From assembly GCA_021405325.1 (NCBI GenBank), contig QWII01000134.1:1-43913 (forward strand): a DNA stretch of 43,913 nucleotides. Direction: 5' to 3'. A program made the position numbers and the translations under genes. The stretch comes from Caldilinea sp. CFX5 (GTDB lineage Bacteria; Chloroflexota; Anaerolineae; Caldilineales; Caldilineaceae). The notes under the pieces were generated by a model. It searched no databases and was not told the DNA's origin. It saw only the letters and a list, made by a program, of their open reading frames with translations. Positions 1 to 8,596 of the stretch are shown here, piece by piece; within the stretch, counting starts at the first letter, position 1; every line of letters begins with the position of its first letter.

Positions 1-310
1 CGGATCGGTTTTGATATGCTCGAACGATGCTTGACCAATGGGCAATCTGTCTCGATCAGACTCATTCCCTACTTTTTATGAAACCCTACGGTAGCTAGAT
101 GCAACTATAGTCATCAGCCAATGCTGTTCTTCGGCAAAAATCTTCAAATATTTCCTATTATTGCTTTAGCGCGCCTCTAATTACAAAATCCACTATTGAC
201 AAGCCTCTAACGCCATGCTACAATCCAAACAAAATTCGGAAAATTACTAACGATCTGATTTTCCCTAAGGCTTCATGGGAACGCAGGGGCTTGCCAACTA
301 TCTGTCCTGC

Positions 311-388
311 AAACAACAGGGATTCCGCAGATTTCAAAGATTTTTCCAAGGTTTTCATCTGCGCAATCTGCGAAACCCCTGTTGTTTT
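311..388. repeat. Imperfect inverted repeat (23-24 bp arms)
   Basis: The arms at 311-333 and 365-388 are near-perfect reverse complements, built around AACAACAGGG and CGCAGATT with two or three mismatches. The loop is about 30 bases. There is no U-tract and no adjacent gene end, so a simple terminator is unlikely. It belongs with the other long intergenic palindromes in the window. Confidence 0.7.
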
Positions 389-501
389 CATTAGCTGTGG
401 CGCACAATGGTGCATGGGTCTCTTCCTGGAAGATTGACTTGTCGCCCCTTTTTGTTCCGATTGATTCTGTTAGGAGTTGCGCATTTACGGTTTGACACCA
501 G

Positions 502-534
502 AGAAGTTCGACTTTTGATGAAAGCCGAACTTCT
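502..534. repeat. Short hairpin, 9-bp perfect stem
   Basis: AGAAGTTCG at 502-510 pairs exactly with CGAACTTCT at 526-534 across a 15-base loop. Flanking sequence around 475-490 and 537-550 (GTTGCGCATTTAC against GCAACTGCGTAAC) is also partly complementary, which would extend the structure. The function is unknown. Confidence 0.5.
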
Positions 535-701
535 GAGCAACTGCGTAACCCCTATCTGTATCAGTTTCGTCTTGTTTGGTGCGGGTGAAAGCTTAAAAAA
601 TTTTACAAAATTCCGAACATTATTCGCTATATGATTAATATTCAAATTCGATTGTCCTCGAAAATGGATGAAGTCGGCTACTTGCATGAAAGGAGACAAC
701 G

Positions 702-1378
702 ATGTCAACACGAATTCTGGTCATTGGCGCTACGGGCATGTTGGGGGAACCAGTGGCCCGTCGTTTACAACAGGATGGCTTTGCAGTAAGGATTTTCTCG
801 CGCTCACCAGAAAAAGCGCGTAGTAAATTTGGCAACGACTTTGAAGTTGCAGGTGGGGATGTGGAAGATCAAGCGGCGCTAGAACAAGCGTTATGAACAT
901 TATCTATTTATTTCGGTAATCGTAGGTGCGGTTTGTAACCGCACTGGCTCCAGTGGACAAGTGCGGTTACAAACCGCACCTACGATTTTACCGATTTATT
1001 TTCGTAACCTTCATAACGCAATGTGACGGCGTCCACATCAATCTCTACAACGGGATGGACCCGGAGGCGTTCCGCACCCCTGAGGCCACCAACAAAATCT
1101 TCTATCTCCACGGCCCCGAAGCAATGAGCCAACAAGCCGCGCTTGCCCGGTATTGCCAAATCGTTCACCCGGCGGCGCAGGTCGGTTCGATGCCACTCTG
1201 GTTGGGGGCCATTATTGCCCGCTTGAGCGGGAACAAAGAGCTACAGGCGATCCTGCCCTTTTTCCGCTATGCCGAAAAGGTAGCCGAAGGGGGCGACCCA
1301 AGCGAGGCCAATCGCATCCTGGGTGCGCCGACCCTTACGCTTGCCGCGTGGAGCCAACAGCAGCAGGAGGCGCTATGA
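702..1378 (+). pseudogene. Broken NmrA-like NAD(P)-binding protein
   Basis: The first piece (702-896) is a Rossmann-fold start with the nucleotide-binding motif GATGMLG at residues 9-15, as in NmrA/atypical SDR proteins. After 64 codons it stops inside a 132-bp palindrome (888-1019). Protein similarity resumes past the palindrome with CDGVHINL, a segment that normally follows directly in this family. It then jumps to a C-terminal segment (HGPEAMS, PLWLGAIIARL) that normally lies more than 100 residues further on. The gene therefore has both an insertion and an internal deletion and cannot encode a working enzyme. The start has a clear AAAGGAGA site. Its end overlaps the next remnant by ATGA. 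The family assignment is from recall of NmrA-type proteins. Confidence 0.75.
888..1019. mobile_element. 132-bp palindromic element inside the NmrA-like gene
   Basis: The ends are exact inverted 10-mers, GCGTTATGAA at 888-897 and TTCATAACGC at 1010-1019. The core is a perfect stem of over 20 bp (GTAGGTGCGG...AACCGCAC) with a loop of about 16 bases near 945-960. The outer arms pair with a few mismatches. It interrupts coding sequence that would otherwise join, so it looks like a small non-autonomous (MITE- or REP-like) insertion. No clear target-site duplication is seen; at most AA is shared on both sides. It encodes nothing. Confidence 0.7.
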
Positions 1379-1512
1379 AAGCCTTGATTCTACACAGTGG
1401 TCATGGGGCAAATCCAGTGGAGGCGCAACTCTGCCAGACGCTGCACCAGCTTTTGGTTGCCACCCAATGGGAGGTGGAAACCGTGCTGTTGCGGGAGGGA
1501 AGGGTCGGCTGA
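1375..1512 (+). pseudogene. N-terminal stub of a flavodoxin-like NAD(P)H-dependent oxidoreductase
   Basis: ATG at 1375 overlaps the previous stop as ATGA, typical of translational coupling. The 45 residues begin MKALILHSG and continue with a helix ending in WEVETVLL. This matches the first beta-alpha-beta unit of NADPH-dependent FMN reductases (flavodoxin_2-like), whose usual length is about 180-200 residues. The frame ends at 1512 and nothing downstream resembles the rest of the fold. It is probably the second gene of a decayed two-gene operon with the NmrA-like gene. The family call is moderate because so little is left. Confidence 0.5.
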
Positions 1513-1549
1513 GGAGCTTCGACAGCAGGCGTCGGAGGATAGCAAGTAC

Positions 1550-1624
1550 AAAAAGCGTGCGTGGCATTGACCAGGAGAAATTTGATATGGCGGCCGTCTG
1601 TGGTCAGTGCCACGCACGCTTTTT
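1550..1624. repeat. 24-bp stem inverted repeat, possible bidirectional terminator
   Basis: AAAAAGCGTGCG starts the left arm at 1550 and CGCACGCTTTTT ends the right arm at 1624. The two 24-base arms differ at one position. The loop is 27 bases. Because the left arm begins with A5 and the right arm ends with T5, the structure could act as an intrinsic terminator on either strand. It follows the decayed oxidoreductase operon. Confidence 0.65.
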
Positions 1625-1756
1625 ATGACTTCGTCCAACATGGTATAATGACGACTTAGTCAGATTTTTAGGTAAAGTTTGTAACGATCCAACAAAGCTT
1701 TGCCTCAAACCGACGGGTGACGGGTGGCGTGATACAAATTGAAGAAGGCATTGGCA

Positions 1757-3337
1757 ATGCGGATTTTCAACACATCGGGACCTTGTGATCCGGCTCAACA
1801 TTATACGGTGATGCGCGAGCGCTTGGTGGCGCAAGGCGAAGGGTTGGTCGCTGGTGGCCGTTTCTTCACGATCTTTGCACCCCGACAAGCGGGCAAGACC
1901 ACTTATTTTCAACTGCTCTTTCGGCAGTTGGTCCGCCAAGGCTACACCCCAGTCTGGATCAGCTTGGAAGGAGTGAAACATGCAACGGTGGAAAAGTTCT
2001 ACAAAGTGTTCGGCCATGATTTACAACGGGAAGTGACAAAGGCCGGCGGCGTATCTCAGGTAACGATCACTGACCCGATTGATCTGCAATTCTATTTGGA
2101 ACAGATCAAGCCACAGATCAAGGCATTGGTGCTAGTGATCGATGAGTTTGAAAGTGTGCCCGATGTTGCGCTCAGTGACTTGCTCCACACCTTTCGTAAA
2201 ATCTATCACCGCAAGGAATATTATGCGCTCCATTCCCTGATCCTGGTCGGGGTCAGCACGCTGGCCGAGCTAGTGGTCTCGTCTTCATCACCCTTCAACA
2301 TTGTTGATCAACTGCAAATTCCCTACTTCACCTTTGCCGAAGTCCAAGATCTGATCGACCAACATCGCCAGGAAACCGGTCAGGTCTTTGCGCCGGAGGT
2401 CATTCAGGCCATTTATAACAACACCCAAGGGCAACCAGGATTGGTCAATGGTCTCTGTCAGCACCTAGTCGATGTGATGACGCCCGACCGCACGCAACCA
2501 GTGACGATGGCCGCCTTTTACCCGACACTGAAACACTTTTTGACCGAGCGTTTTGATAAGAATATTCTCAACGTGGTGCAAAAGGCGCGCACGAAAAAAG
2601 CGTTTATGGTCAAGCTATTATTTGGGGAGGCTGCCATTCCCTTTACGGTGAATGACCCGGACATTGCTTATCTCTATGCCAACGGCGTGGTTGATAACGT
2701 CGATGGCTATGTACATCTGCCGGCGCCGCTCTATAGCAAGGCGCTGATTACAGCCTTCCGCCCCCATACCAATGGGGAAACGCAGGAGTATGTTTCTGCC
2801 CACGACACCTTTCGTGACTATGTCACCGCCGACAGTCTCAACCTACACACAATTTTGCAACGCTATGGCGAGTATGTCCAGCGCCGCGGCTTTCACGCCT
2901 TTGATACGGAACAACTCAAAGAAGCGGCCTGGCACTATTCACTCGATAGTTTTATTAACTTCTTTATTCAACGGCTGGGGGGTGACACGTTGGTGGAAGT
3001 TCCCAGCGGTCGCGGGCGCACTGATATCTTGATCTTGTACCAAACGCATCGATATATCATTGAGACCAAAATTTTTACGGATACGTTTGCCTTTGCGCAT
3101 GGCAAACAACAGTTGGCCGATTATCTGACCAGTGAAGGACTACGGGAAGGTTTTTATGTGGTCTTTAGTCAGAAACATACGGCTGCGGATACCCTCTTTT
3201 TCGATGAGACAATCATAGGCAAGCGCATTCGCACTTATATCATCCGCACTGACTTTGCACCGCCAAGCGTCCGCCCACTAGAAACTGACAAGCCCCAACG
3301 TCCATCGCGACGCCGCAAAAAGACTGGCAAAGCATAG
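1757..3337 (+). CDS. AAA-family ATPase fused to PD-(D/E)XK nuclease-like domain
   Basis: A 526-residue protein. The N-terminal half is an ATPase with Walker A APRQAGKTT and Walker B LVLVIDEFE, of the type found in AAA-like proteins of Chloroflexota and cyanobacteria. The C-terminal part carries a PD-(D/E)XK-like core: D423 in GRGRTDILI, then E436-x-K438 in IIETK, followed by a conserved helix (Q-L-x-x-Y). I chose ATG at 1757 over the upstream TTG at 1739 because AGAAGG lies eight bases before it. The gene stands alone between a hairpin and a convergent zinc-ribbon gene. Such proteins occur in many copies in some genomes and may be selfish or defence-related, but no substrate is established. 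ATP binding is likely; nuclease activity is inferred from the motif only. Confidence 0.75.
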   Translation: MRIFNTSGPCDPAQHYTVMRERLVAQGEGLVAGGRFFTIFAPRQAGKTTYFQLLFRQLVRQGYTPVWISLEGVKHATVEKFYKVFGHDLQREVTKAGGVSQVTITDPIDLQFYLEQIKPQIKALVLVIDEFESVPDVALSDLLHTFRKIYHRKEYYALHSLILVGVSTLAELVVSSSSPFNIVDQLQIPYFTFAEVQDLIDQHRQETGQVFAPEVIQAIYNNTQGQPGLVNGLCQHLVDVMTPDRTQPVTMAAFYPTLKHFLTERFDKNILNVVQKARTKKAFMVKLLFGEAAIPFTVNDPDIAYLYANGVVDNVDGYVHLPAPLYSKALITAFRPHTNGETQEYVSAHDTFRDYVTADSLNLHTILQRYGEYVQRRGFHAFDTEQLKEAAWHYSLDSFINFFIQRLGGDTLVEVPSGRGRTDILILYQTHRYIIETKIFTDTFAFAHGKQQLADYLTSEGLREGFYVVFSQKHTAADTLFFDETIIGKRIRTYIIRTDFAPPSVRPLETDKPQRPSRRRKKTGKA

Positions 3338-3393
3338 GTGTGCGGAAACCGACTTGGCCTGGTTTCGCAAGAATGACCGCACCTGACAAATTG

Positions 3394-3630
3394 TCAGGCT
3401 GAGTCATCTTCTTGCAACTCTTGCCGTTTGCGTTTGCTACAATCTTCGGATACGGAGCCATCCCAATGGCATCGCGAACAACGACCATCAACAAAAGTAT
3501 GTGGGCATGGCAGGTAGCCGTAAAGGCGGTGTGAACACACTGGACATACCCCCACCATACGAGACGCCTCTGGGAAAAACAAACTACCACATTCATCATA
3601 GGTTTTTACAGGTCGAACAGTTATCCTCAT
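3394..3630 (-). CDS. Small zinc-ribbon protein
   Basis: A 78-residue protein with three cysteine pairs: CPVC near residue 29, a Cys-Pro-His segment near 43, and CSRC near 52, plus Cys14 and Cys64. The spacing suggests one or two zinc ribbons. The C-terminus is charged (KRKRQELQEDD). It lies downstream of the P-type ATPase on the same strand with a hairpin (3639-3668) between them, so it may be transcribed separately. A 7-bp palindrome (CCTGACA/TGTCAGG, 3382-3398) overlaps its stop region and may end the transcript. I do not recognise a named family; a metal-binding or nucleic-acid-binding role is only a guess. Confidence 0.55.
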   Translation of the reverse strand: MRITVRPVKTYDECGSLFFPEASRMVGVCPVCSHRLYGYLPCPHTFVDGRCSRCHWDGSVSEDCSKRKRQELQEDDSA

Positions 3631-3638
3631 CGATAGAA

Positions 3639-3668
3639 GCGGTCTACCCGATGGATAGACCGCCTTTT
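3639..3668. terminator. Hairpin between P-type ATPase and zinc-ribbon gene
   Basis: GCGGTCTA at 3639-3646 pairs with TAGACCGC at 3656-3663, followed on the plus strand by CTTTTC. As a plus-strand intrinsic terminator it could insulate the minus-strand genes from read-through. On the minus strand, the direction of the neighbouring genes, the downstream U-tract is weak (TTCTAT). Confidence 0.5.
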
Positions 3669-3702
3669 CATCAACGATTAATTACCAATCACGCTGGCCA
3701 AA

Positions 3703-5763
3703 TCACTCAGTGGTGTACCGGCTTGTAAGCCGATCATCAGCCACAGTTTGATGGTGCTGCATTCGTGGTAAGAGGGCGTTGCCCGCGCCCAAAAGTAAAC
3801 CGATCTGGTTGAAGATGACCGAATGGAGCAGCCCAAAATGAAAAAACAACGCGCCACCCAAACCGATGAAGTGGGGGATGAGAACCGCGATGAAGGTTCT
3901 TTTCATATTGACATCATATTCCCTGGCCAGATCAAAAAGCGTACAAAAACGGTGCAGACTCTCATCCATCAGAATGACCTGCGCCGTATCAGTGGCTGCT
4001 GTTGAGGCCCCGCGCAGCGAAACCGATACATCAGCTTTCTTCAGCGCAATCGAATCATTGATGCCGTCGCCGACAAAGCAGACCGTTCGGCCTTCCTGCT
4101 GCAGTTGTTCGATAATATCCGCTTTATGATTGGGCAACACCTCGGCAAAGTAATGATCGGCGCCCAGCGCAAGGGCCAGCCGTTTTGTCGGTGCTTCATG
4201 GTCGCCGGAAAGCAGATAGATGGCCTTAATCTGCCGTTGCCGCAACCCTTTGATGATTTTTTCGGCTTCCGGCCGGACAACCGCCTTCAGTTCGATCCCG
4301 CCGATCACGTTGGCATTGACGGCCACCAATACAAGCGAATGGCCCTGCTGCCGACAGGCTTCCTGCGTTGCCAGGATTGATGCTGGAATGGTAACGCCTT
4401 CTTTCTCCATAAAGCGGAGACTGCCGACCCGAATCAGCTCCTGCTGTTTTTTGACGGTAAGGCCGTAGCCGATTTTGTATTCGGTCTCATCGGCTTCGGG
4501 CAGCGCAAGCTGGCGCGCCCCGGCTTCTTGCAAGATTGCGCGAGCAATGGGGTGCGTCTGCTTTTTTTCGGCAAGAGCAGCCAACGTCATAATTTCGTTT
4601 TCCGCATAGCCGTCACAAGCATGGATCTGTGTGATACACATCTTGTTTTCCGTCAGCGTGCCGGTTTTGTCAAAGACGATCGTATCCACTTTGTTGAGCA
4701 GTTCAAAAACACGTCCATCCTTGATCAGAATCCCTTGACGGGAAGCGATACTGAGAAAATTGAGGACACCGATATACGTAGTGATGGTAGTTTTGTATTT
4801 TGGATGCGAATTGAGGATGGCCAGCGCGCTGCTGCTCCCCATGATCGGAAGACAGGCCGCGCTGAGGAGCATGACCGGCAGAACCGCTTTGTCGCCCGTT
4901 TTTTCCGCCCACAACTGCATCTCCGTTTTGAGATTCGTGGTCTGGTTCAAAATCTGACCGATCTGCGCTGCGGTCGTCTGCTGACCGGCGTTTTCAACTC
5001 GAATGCCAATTCTGCCGGCCAAGACCAGGGTTAACGCAAAGACTTTTTCATCCATCCCTTTTTCTGCCGGTTGTGATTCGCCGGTCAGAATGTGTTGATC
5101 CACCAGAGCGTTGCCGAAACAGATATAACCATCGGCGGGAATGGTTTCCCCAGCATTCACCACAATGACCTCGCCCCGCTGCAGTGTCTCCACCGATTTT
5201 TCGATTTCGACGCCGTCCGCCAGCACCCATGCCTTCTGGGGCTGCTGACGGAAGACATCAATGATATCATTGCGCGAATCATTTTTGACTTTTAAGAGAA
5301 GTTTCCGACTGACCATCGCCAACAGCGTATTCAAGTTGCAGACAAACAGAAAATTCTGGGCGATACAGGCAACCATAATGACGGCAATCGTCGTATCCGT
5401 CGTCAGCTTTTTTTCGGTGACAAGGGCCTGGTAGGCGCTTTTGAAAATGTCCGCCCCGGTATAGATCAGCCCCGGAATACTGCAGAGCGCCAATGGTGGG
5501 TAAAAGAGCGCACCGGCGGCAGAGAGCGCCGTCGAAATCGCAGAAATCGCCAATTTCCGATCAACCTCCTTGGCAGAGGCGGCAACTTTGTGCTTCTGTT
5601 CCGCGGCTAGCGCGGCCGGTTGGGCCAGCGCCGGCTGGCCCGGTAGCGCTTTGGCCCCGGTGACGATGTCAATGAGTTTGGGCGTCCGGGCTTTGACCTT
5701 CTTTTTCCTGATCACCTTGCCCGTATATAGTAAACCGCCGACAATGGTCGCTTCAACCAACAT
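3703..5763 (-). CDS. P-type ATPase (P1B-like) lacking the CPx metal motif
   Basis: A 686-residue cation pump. Core motifs are intact: TGES in the actuator domain (about residue 228), phosphorylation site DKTGT (Asp365), HP at about 404, SGD near 520 and GDGIND at about 565. There is one N-terminal hydrophobic segment, paired segments near 75-150, a pair near 292-330 and a C-terminal pair. No CXXC heavy-metal-binding domain precedes the core. The helix that in heavy-metal pumps carries CPC, SPC or TPC here reads around GSSSALAIL, with no cysteine-proline pair. I recall a group of such HAD-IC family ATPases in anaerobes, substrate unknown. ATG at 5763 is chosen because AGGAG lies six bases upstream; the TTG at 5796 lies in a hairpin. 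Confidence 0.85.
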   Translation of the reverse strand: MLVEATIVGGLLYTGKVIRKKKVKARTPKLIDIVTGAKALPGQPALAQPAALAAEQKHKVAASAKEVDRKLAISAISTALSAAGALFYPPLALCSIPGLIYTGADIFKSAYQALVTEKKLTTDTTIAVIMVACIAQNFLFVCNLNTLLAMVSRKLLLKVKNDSRNDIIDVFRQQPQKAWVLADGVEIEKSVETLQRGEVIVVNAGETIPADGYICFGNALVDQHILTGESQPAEKGMDEKVFALTLVLAGRIGIRVENAGQQTTAAQIGQILNQTTNLKTEMQLWAEKTGDKAVLPVMLLSAACLPIMGSSSALAILNSHPKYKTTITTYIGVLNFLSIASRQGILIKDGRVFELLNKVDTIVFDKTGTLTENKMCITQIHACDGYAENEIMTLAALAEKKQTHPIARAILQEAGARQLALPEADETEYKIGYGLTVKKQQELIRVGSLRFMEKEGVTIPASILATQEACRQQGHSLVLVAVNANVIGGIELKAVVRPEAEKIIKGLRQRQIKAIYLLSGDHEAPTKRLALALGADHYFAEVLPNHKADIIEQLQQEGRTVCFVGDGINDSIALKKADVSVSLRGASTAATDTAQVILMDESLHRFCTLFDLAREYDVNMKRTFIAVLIPHFIGLGGALFFHFGLLHSVIFNQIGLLLGAGNALLPRMQHHQTVADDRLTSRYTTE

Positions 5764-5785
5764 GCTTGCTCCTACTTTTTTTCCC

Positions 5786-5846
5786 AAGGATAACAACGAA
5801 GCGCCTGGCCGGTTTATGACCAGCCAGGCGCTTCGTTGTTATCCTT
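5786..5846. repeat. Perfect 24-bp stem hairpin between sulfotransferase and ATPase genes
   Basis: Arms 5786-5809 and 5823-5846 are exact reverse complements (outer bases AAGGATAACAACG), with a 13-base loop. It lies just past the sulfotransferase stop and just before the ATPase ribosome binding site. It could stop or weaken read-through from the sulfotransferase gene, but no U-tract follows on the minus strand. It fits the window-wide pattern of intergenic palindromes. Confidence 0.75.
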
Positions 5847-5850
5847 TGAG

Positions 5851-6714
5851 TTATTTCCCGTAATCTGCCAGAAAATCAATATGACCAAGAACTTCATGAA
5901 ATTTTTGGCGGTAGATTTCCTTCTGCTCCGGCGTCAGCACCAACTGGCCTTCGCCGATCTTCCCTTGCCGAATGAATTGCGTCTCGTTTTTCACTTTATA
6001 GGGGGCGTCTTCGGTTGCTTTGAACATGCCGGATGTTGGGCCGAGTTTCAATTCATACGCTTTCATGAAAGCAAAGCTGGTGCGGTCGCGGGTACGCGTC
6101 AGAATCGCCTCGGTAATGGGAATGTCGCAGAGCCGCGCGATCCTTTTGATAGTATTGTCGAAATCCTTCTGCAAAGACTCGTACTGTACGTACATGACAG
6201 GCAGCTTGTTTTTATTTTCAACCCATGCTTTCACATGCTCAAACCAATTGTAATCCAGGCCATTGTATTTCATGCCATAGATAAACTCATGAAAGTGATC
6301 CGCAAAGGTGCCGGTGAAGCCTTTGGCATTGACGCGGTGGTGGTAAAAGGAAACGAGAACATCCCTGCCATCCCGGATCACATAAATAAAGCGCCCTTTG
6401 GTGTTCGCCGGATAAAAATCGTAGTCGTCATGAGTTTTTAGGATACGGGGTTCCGGCCTCTGCACCGGTTCGGTTCCCCGCAGCGCATTATAAAAAAGCC
6501 AGGGTGAGACATCGAAGAGCTGTTTGAAAGCCATATTGCCGTCAGTGGTCAGTTGGTACAGGATCAACTGCATCCAGGTTGTGCCGGATCGGGTATAAGT
6601 GCTGATATAGATGTCACTGTCACGTTCGCCATAAACCGTGCGTAGGTGACGGTAACGGCGCATCACATCTTCAGGTGCATAGGATAGTGTAGGGGGGGTG
6701 GCGGTCATCATCAT
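5851..6714 (-). CDS. Sulfotransferase family protein (PAPS-dependent)
   Basis: A 287-residue protein of normal sulfotransferase domain length. The 5'-phosphosulfate loop is TYTRSGTTW at residues 39-47. KTH at 93-95 would supply the catalytic histidine. The 3'-phosphate-binding segment is RDGRDVLVS at 114-122, and a C-terminal RQGKIGEG segment near 245-255 fits the RKGxxGDW-like region. It should transfer a sulfonate group from PAPS to a hydroxyl or amine of a small molecule; the acceptor cannot be read from the sequence. It is cytosolic, with no signal peptide. AAGGAG lies about eleven bases before the first of three consecutive ATGs, so the exact start within MMM is uncertain. Confidence 0.85.
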   Translation of the reverse strand: MMMTATPPTLSYAPEDVMRRYRHLRTVYGERDSDIYISTYTRSGTTWMQLILYQLTTDGNMAFKQLFDVSPWLFYNALRGTEPVQRPEPRILKTHDDYDFYPANTKGRFIYVIRDGRDVLVSFYHHRVNAKGFTGTFADHFHEFIYGMKYNGLDYNWFEHVKAWVENKNKLPVMYVQYESLQKDFDNTIKRIARLCDIPITEAILTRTRDRTSFAFMKAYELKLGPTSGMFKATEDAPYKVKNETQFIRQGKIGEGQLVLTPEQKEIYRQKFHEVLGHIDFLADYGK

Positions 6715-7423
6715 TGGCCGATTATCTCCTTATTCCAACCAATCAAACTTTGCTTGAACTGGACAACAACACATTAGGCCACAGGCTTTGACAGCGCCGA
6801 TAACCATGAAAACAGAGCCGCGCGTTTGCAAGCGGCCCCGTCTCTGCTGACGCGTAGGCTTGGGAAGGGCTATTTTCAGCGTGAGTCAATTTGCTTATGC
6901 CATAAGCGTGGGCGATCATCTCTTTCTCACCAGTGGTTCATACCTATTAATGAGTAATCAATCATTAATTAATAGTAATGTTTATGAATCAAGTGTAAGT
7001 CTCATTATATCAGAAAGATCGACTAGATTCCCAAAAGCTGACAAGCTCTGATGCTATACAAGTTGTGTGTTCTTGTCGAAGAGCGCAAAACTTTACTGCC
7101 GGTGAGGAATTGATCGAGGTTACTTCTTGTCGTTCGCACCACCATGATTCAAAGGACTGCAAGCTCACGAGAAGAAGCGGTAGGAAACGGAACGGCTTCA
7201 TGCAATCTCTCCTTTGATCCCCCATACAGCACACAGTGTTACAAATTAAGGCTAACGCATTACGCGCGGAGAGAAGCCACCCAGCAAAAAAGTTGACGTT
7301 GTTCGCCTTTTCCACCCGTAGTATACTATAGCCATCCCTTGCTCACCTTAAGCAAAAAAGCAGTTTTTCTATCTTGCCATTGCGCGCTGCCCGCGCGCAC
7401 AAAAAGAAAGCAGGAGTTTTACC
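6715..7423. other. Intergenic region with AT-rich patch and promoter
   Basis: No convincing gene. A 63-codon plus-strand frame (6860-7051) lacks a ribosome binding site and family features. A GC-rich imperfect hairpin lies around 6810-6848 (GCCGC/GCGGC). An AT-rich patch at 6950-7012 carries TAATGA...TCATTA half-sites that could bind a regulator. The right end holds a promoter (7299-7327) and the leader of the 7424 gene, with CAGGAG just before its ATG. Confidence 0.5.
7299..7327 (+). promoter_or_regulatory. Sigma70-type promoter for the 7424 oxidoreductase gene
   Basis: TTGTTC at 7299-7304 is followed after exactly 17 bases by TATACT at 7322-7327. The -10 sits in a perfect 10-bp palindrome (TAGTATACTA, 7320-7329) that could be bound by a repressor. 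The start would be near 7335, giving a leader of about 90 bases. Confidence 0.5.
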
Positions 7424-8539
7424 ATGAGTGGAAAATATCGTGTAGGGATTATTGGCTGCGGCGGCATGAGTCGCAACCATGTCAATGGCTACCTGAATTG
7501 TGGCCGCTATGAGATCGCCGCCCTGGCCGACCTCAACGAGAGCGCCATGACCGATATGGACAGCCGCTTCAAGCTCAAGACGAATCATTATACGGACGCG
7601 CGGAAGATGTTGGCCGAGGAGAATCTGGATGTGGTTTCGGTCTGCACCTGGCATGGCGGTCATGCGCCGTGGACGATTGCGGCGGCGGCGTTCAAACCCA
7701 AAGCGATCCTCTGTGAAAAGCCGATGGCCGATACACTGGGCAACGCCGAACAGATGTTAGTGGCTTGCCGGCGCAATGGGGTCAAGTTGGCGATTGCCCA
7801 CCAGCGTCGCTTCCTGCCGGCCTACACGCTGGCGAAAAACTTGATCAGCCAGGGCGCCATCGGCCAGGTGCAGTTGATCCAGAGCTTTGGCGGCGACGGT
7901 CTGCCCAACTATAGTTCGCACCAGACTGATATGTATCGCTACTTGCTCAGTGATGACGAGTGCGAGTGGGTCATGGGCAACATTGAACGCAAGACCGACC
8001 AATATGAACGCAGCACCCGCATTGAAGATTGTGCGCTCGGCGTCTTCCAGTTCAAGGGCGGCGCCCGTGCCATGCTCCTGAGCGATCTGGTGCCGAATTA
8101 TTACCAGGGCGCCAAGATTTTCGGCAGCGACGGGATGCTCGACATTACTACCGAACAGGTGATGGTGCTGAATAAAGATACCGGCGGTAAATGGGAATTG
8201 CAAGAGCCGGATGGCAAGTTCTTCAAATTGAAAGAGTTGGGCAAACGCTTTGAGTGGGACGAAGGCGGCGCCGGTCAGGCTGATGAACTGGCGGATTGGA
8301 TCGAAGACAAGGTGGTTCATCGGGGAAATGCGCAGAATGGCTACAAAGCACTCCAAATGATCCACGCCGTCTACGAATCGGCGCGGATGCACGAAAAGGT
8401 GGTCATGCCGGTGCGCACACGGGTCAACCCGCTCGATCTCATGGTCGAGTCCGGCCATTTGACGCCGGAACGCCCCGGACGGTACGATATTCGGGCGTTC
8501 TTGCTGCGTGGTGAACGGATGACGAGTGATACTGAGTAG
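7424..8539 (+). CDS. Gfo/Idh/MocA family NAD(P)-dependent oxidoreductase
   Basis: A 371-residue cytosolic enzyme of standard length. The N-terminal Rossmann fold has GCGGMS at residues 11-16, then the family signature EKP at 98-100, whose lysine takes part in catalysis. The C-terminal alpha/beta domain follows from about 130. Members oxidise or reduce hydroxyls of sugars, inositols and related compounds; the substrate here is unknown. CAGGAG precedes the ATG. It is the first of four such genes between 7424 and 19155 and sits upstream of a PhyH-like oxygenase, separated by a palindrome. A very long open frame on the opposite strand (7757-8896) is a codon-usage shadow. Confidence 0.85.
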   Translation: MSGKYRVGIIGCGGMSRNHVNGYLNCGRYEIAALADLNESAMTDMDSRFKLKTNHYTDARKMLAEENLDVVSVCTWHGGHAPWTIAAAAFKPKAILCEKPMADTLGNAEQMLVACRRNGVKLAIAHQRRFLPAYTLAKNLISQGAIGQVQLIQSFGGDGLPNYSSHQTDMYRYLLSDDECEWVMGNIERKTDQYERSTRIEDCALGVFQFKGGARAMLLSDLVPNYYQGAKIFGSDGMLDITTEQVMVLNKDTGGKWELQEPDGKFFKLKELGKRFEWDEGGAGQADELADWIEDKVVHRGNAQNGYKALQMIHAVYESARMHEKVVMPVRTRVNPLDLMVESGHLTPERPGRYDIRAFLLRGERMTSDTE

Positions 8540-8596
8540 TAGCGTATATACTCCGTCTGTCGCTGGCCGAGGTCTTTGATTCGCACACCAACTATT

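Larger units (their letters stand above)
1..701. other. Gene-poor left end with two hairpins
   Basis: I see no convincing gene here. The open frames overlap each other on both strands, lack ribosome binding sites and read as low-complexity protein. The stretch is AT-rich compared with the rest of the window and holds two inverted repeats, at 311-388 and 502-534. The last 20 bases carry the ribosome binding site (AAAGGAGA) for the broken NmrA-like gene that begins at 702. Confidence 0.6.

Noticed and set aside
407..634. 75-codon plus-strand frame near the left end
   Set aside because: Overlaps a longer minus-strand frame, contains a hairpin (502-534) and shows no family features.
888..1019. 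Palindrome as a transcription attenuator of the NmrA-like gene
   Set aside because: It lies inside the coding sequence and destroys it, which fits insertion and not regulation.
6860..7051. 63-codon plus-strand frame in the sulfotransferase/oxidoreductase gap
   Set aside because: AT-rich sequence without ribosome binding site; composition and content do not resemble a protein family.
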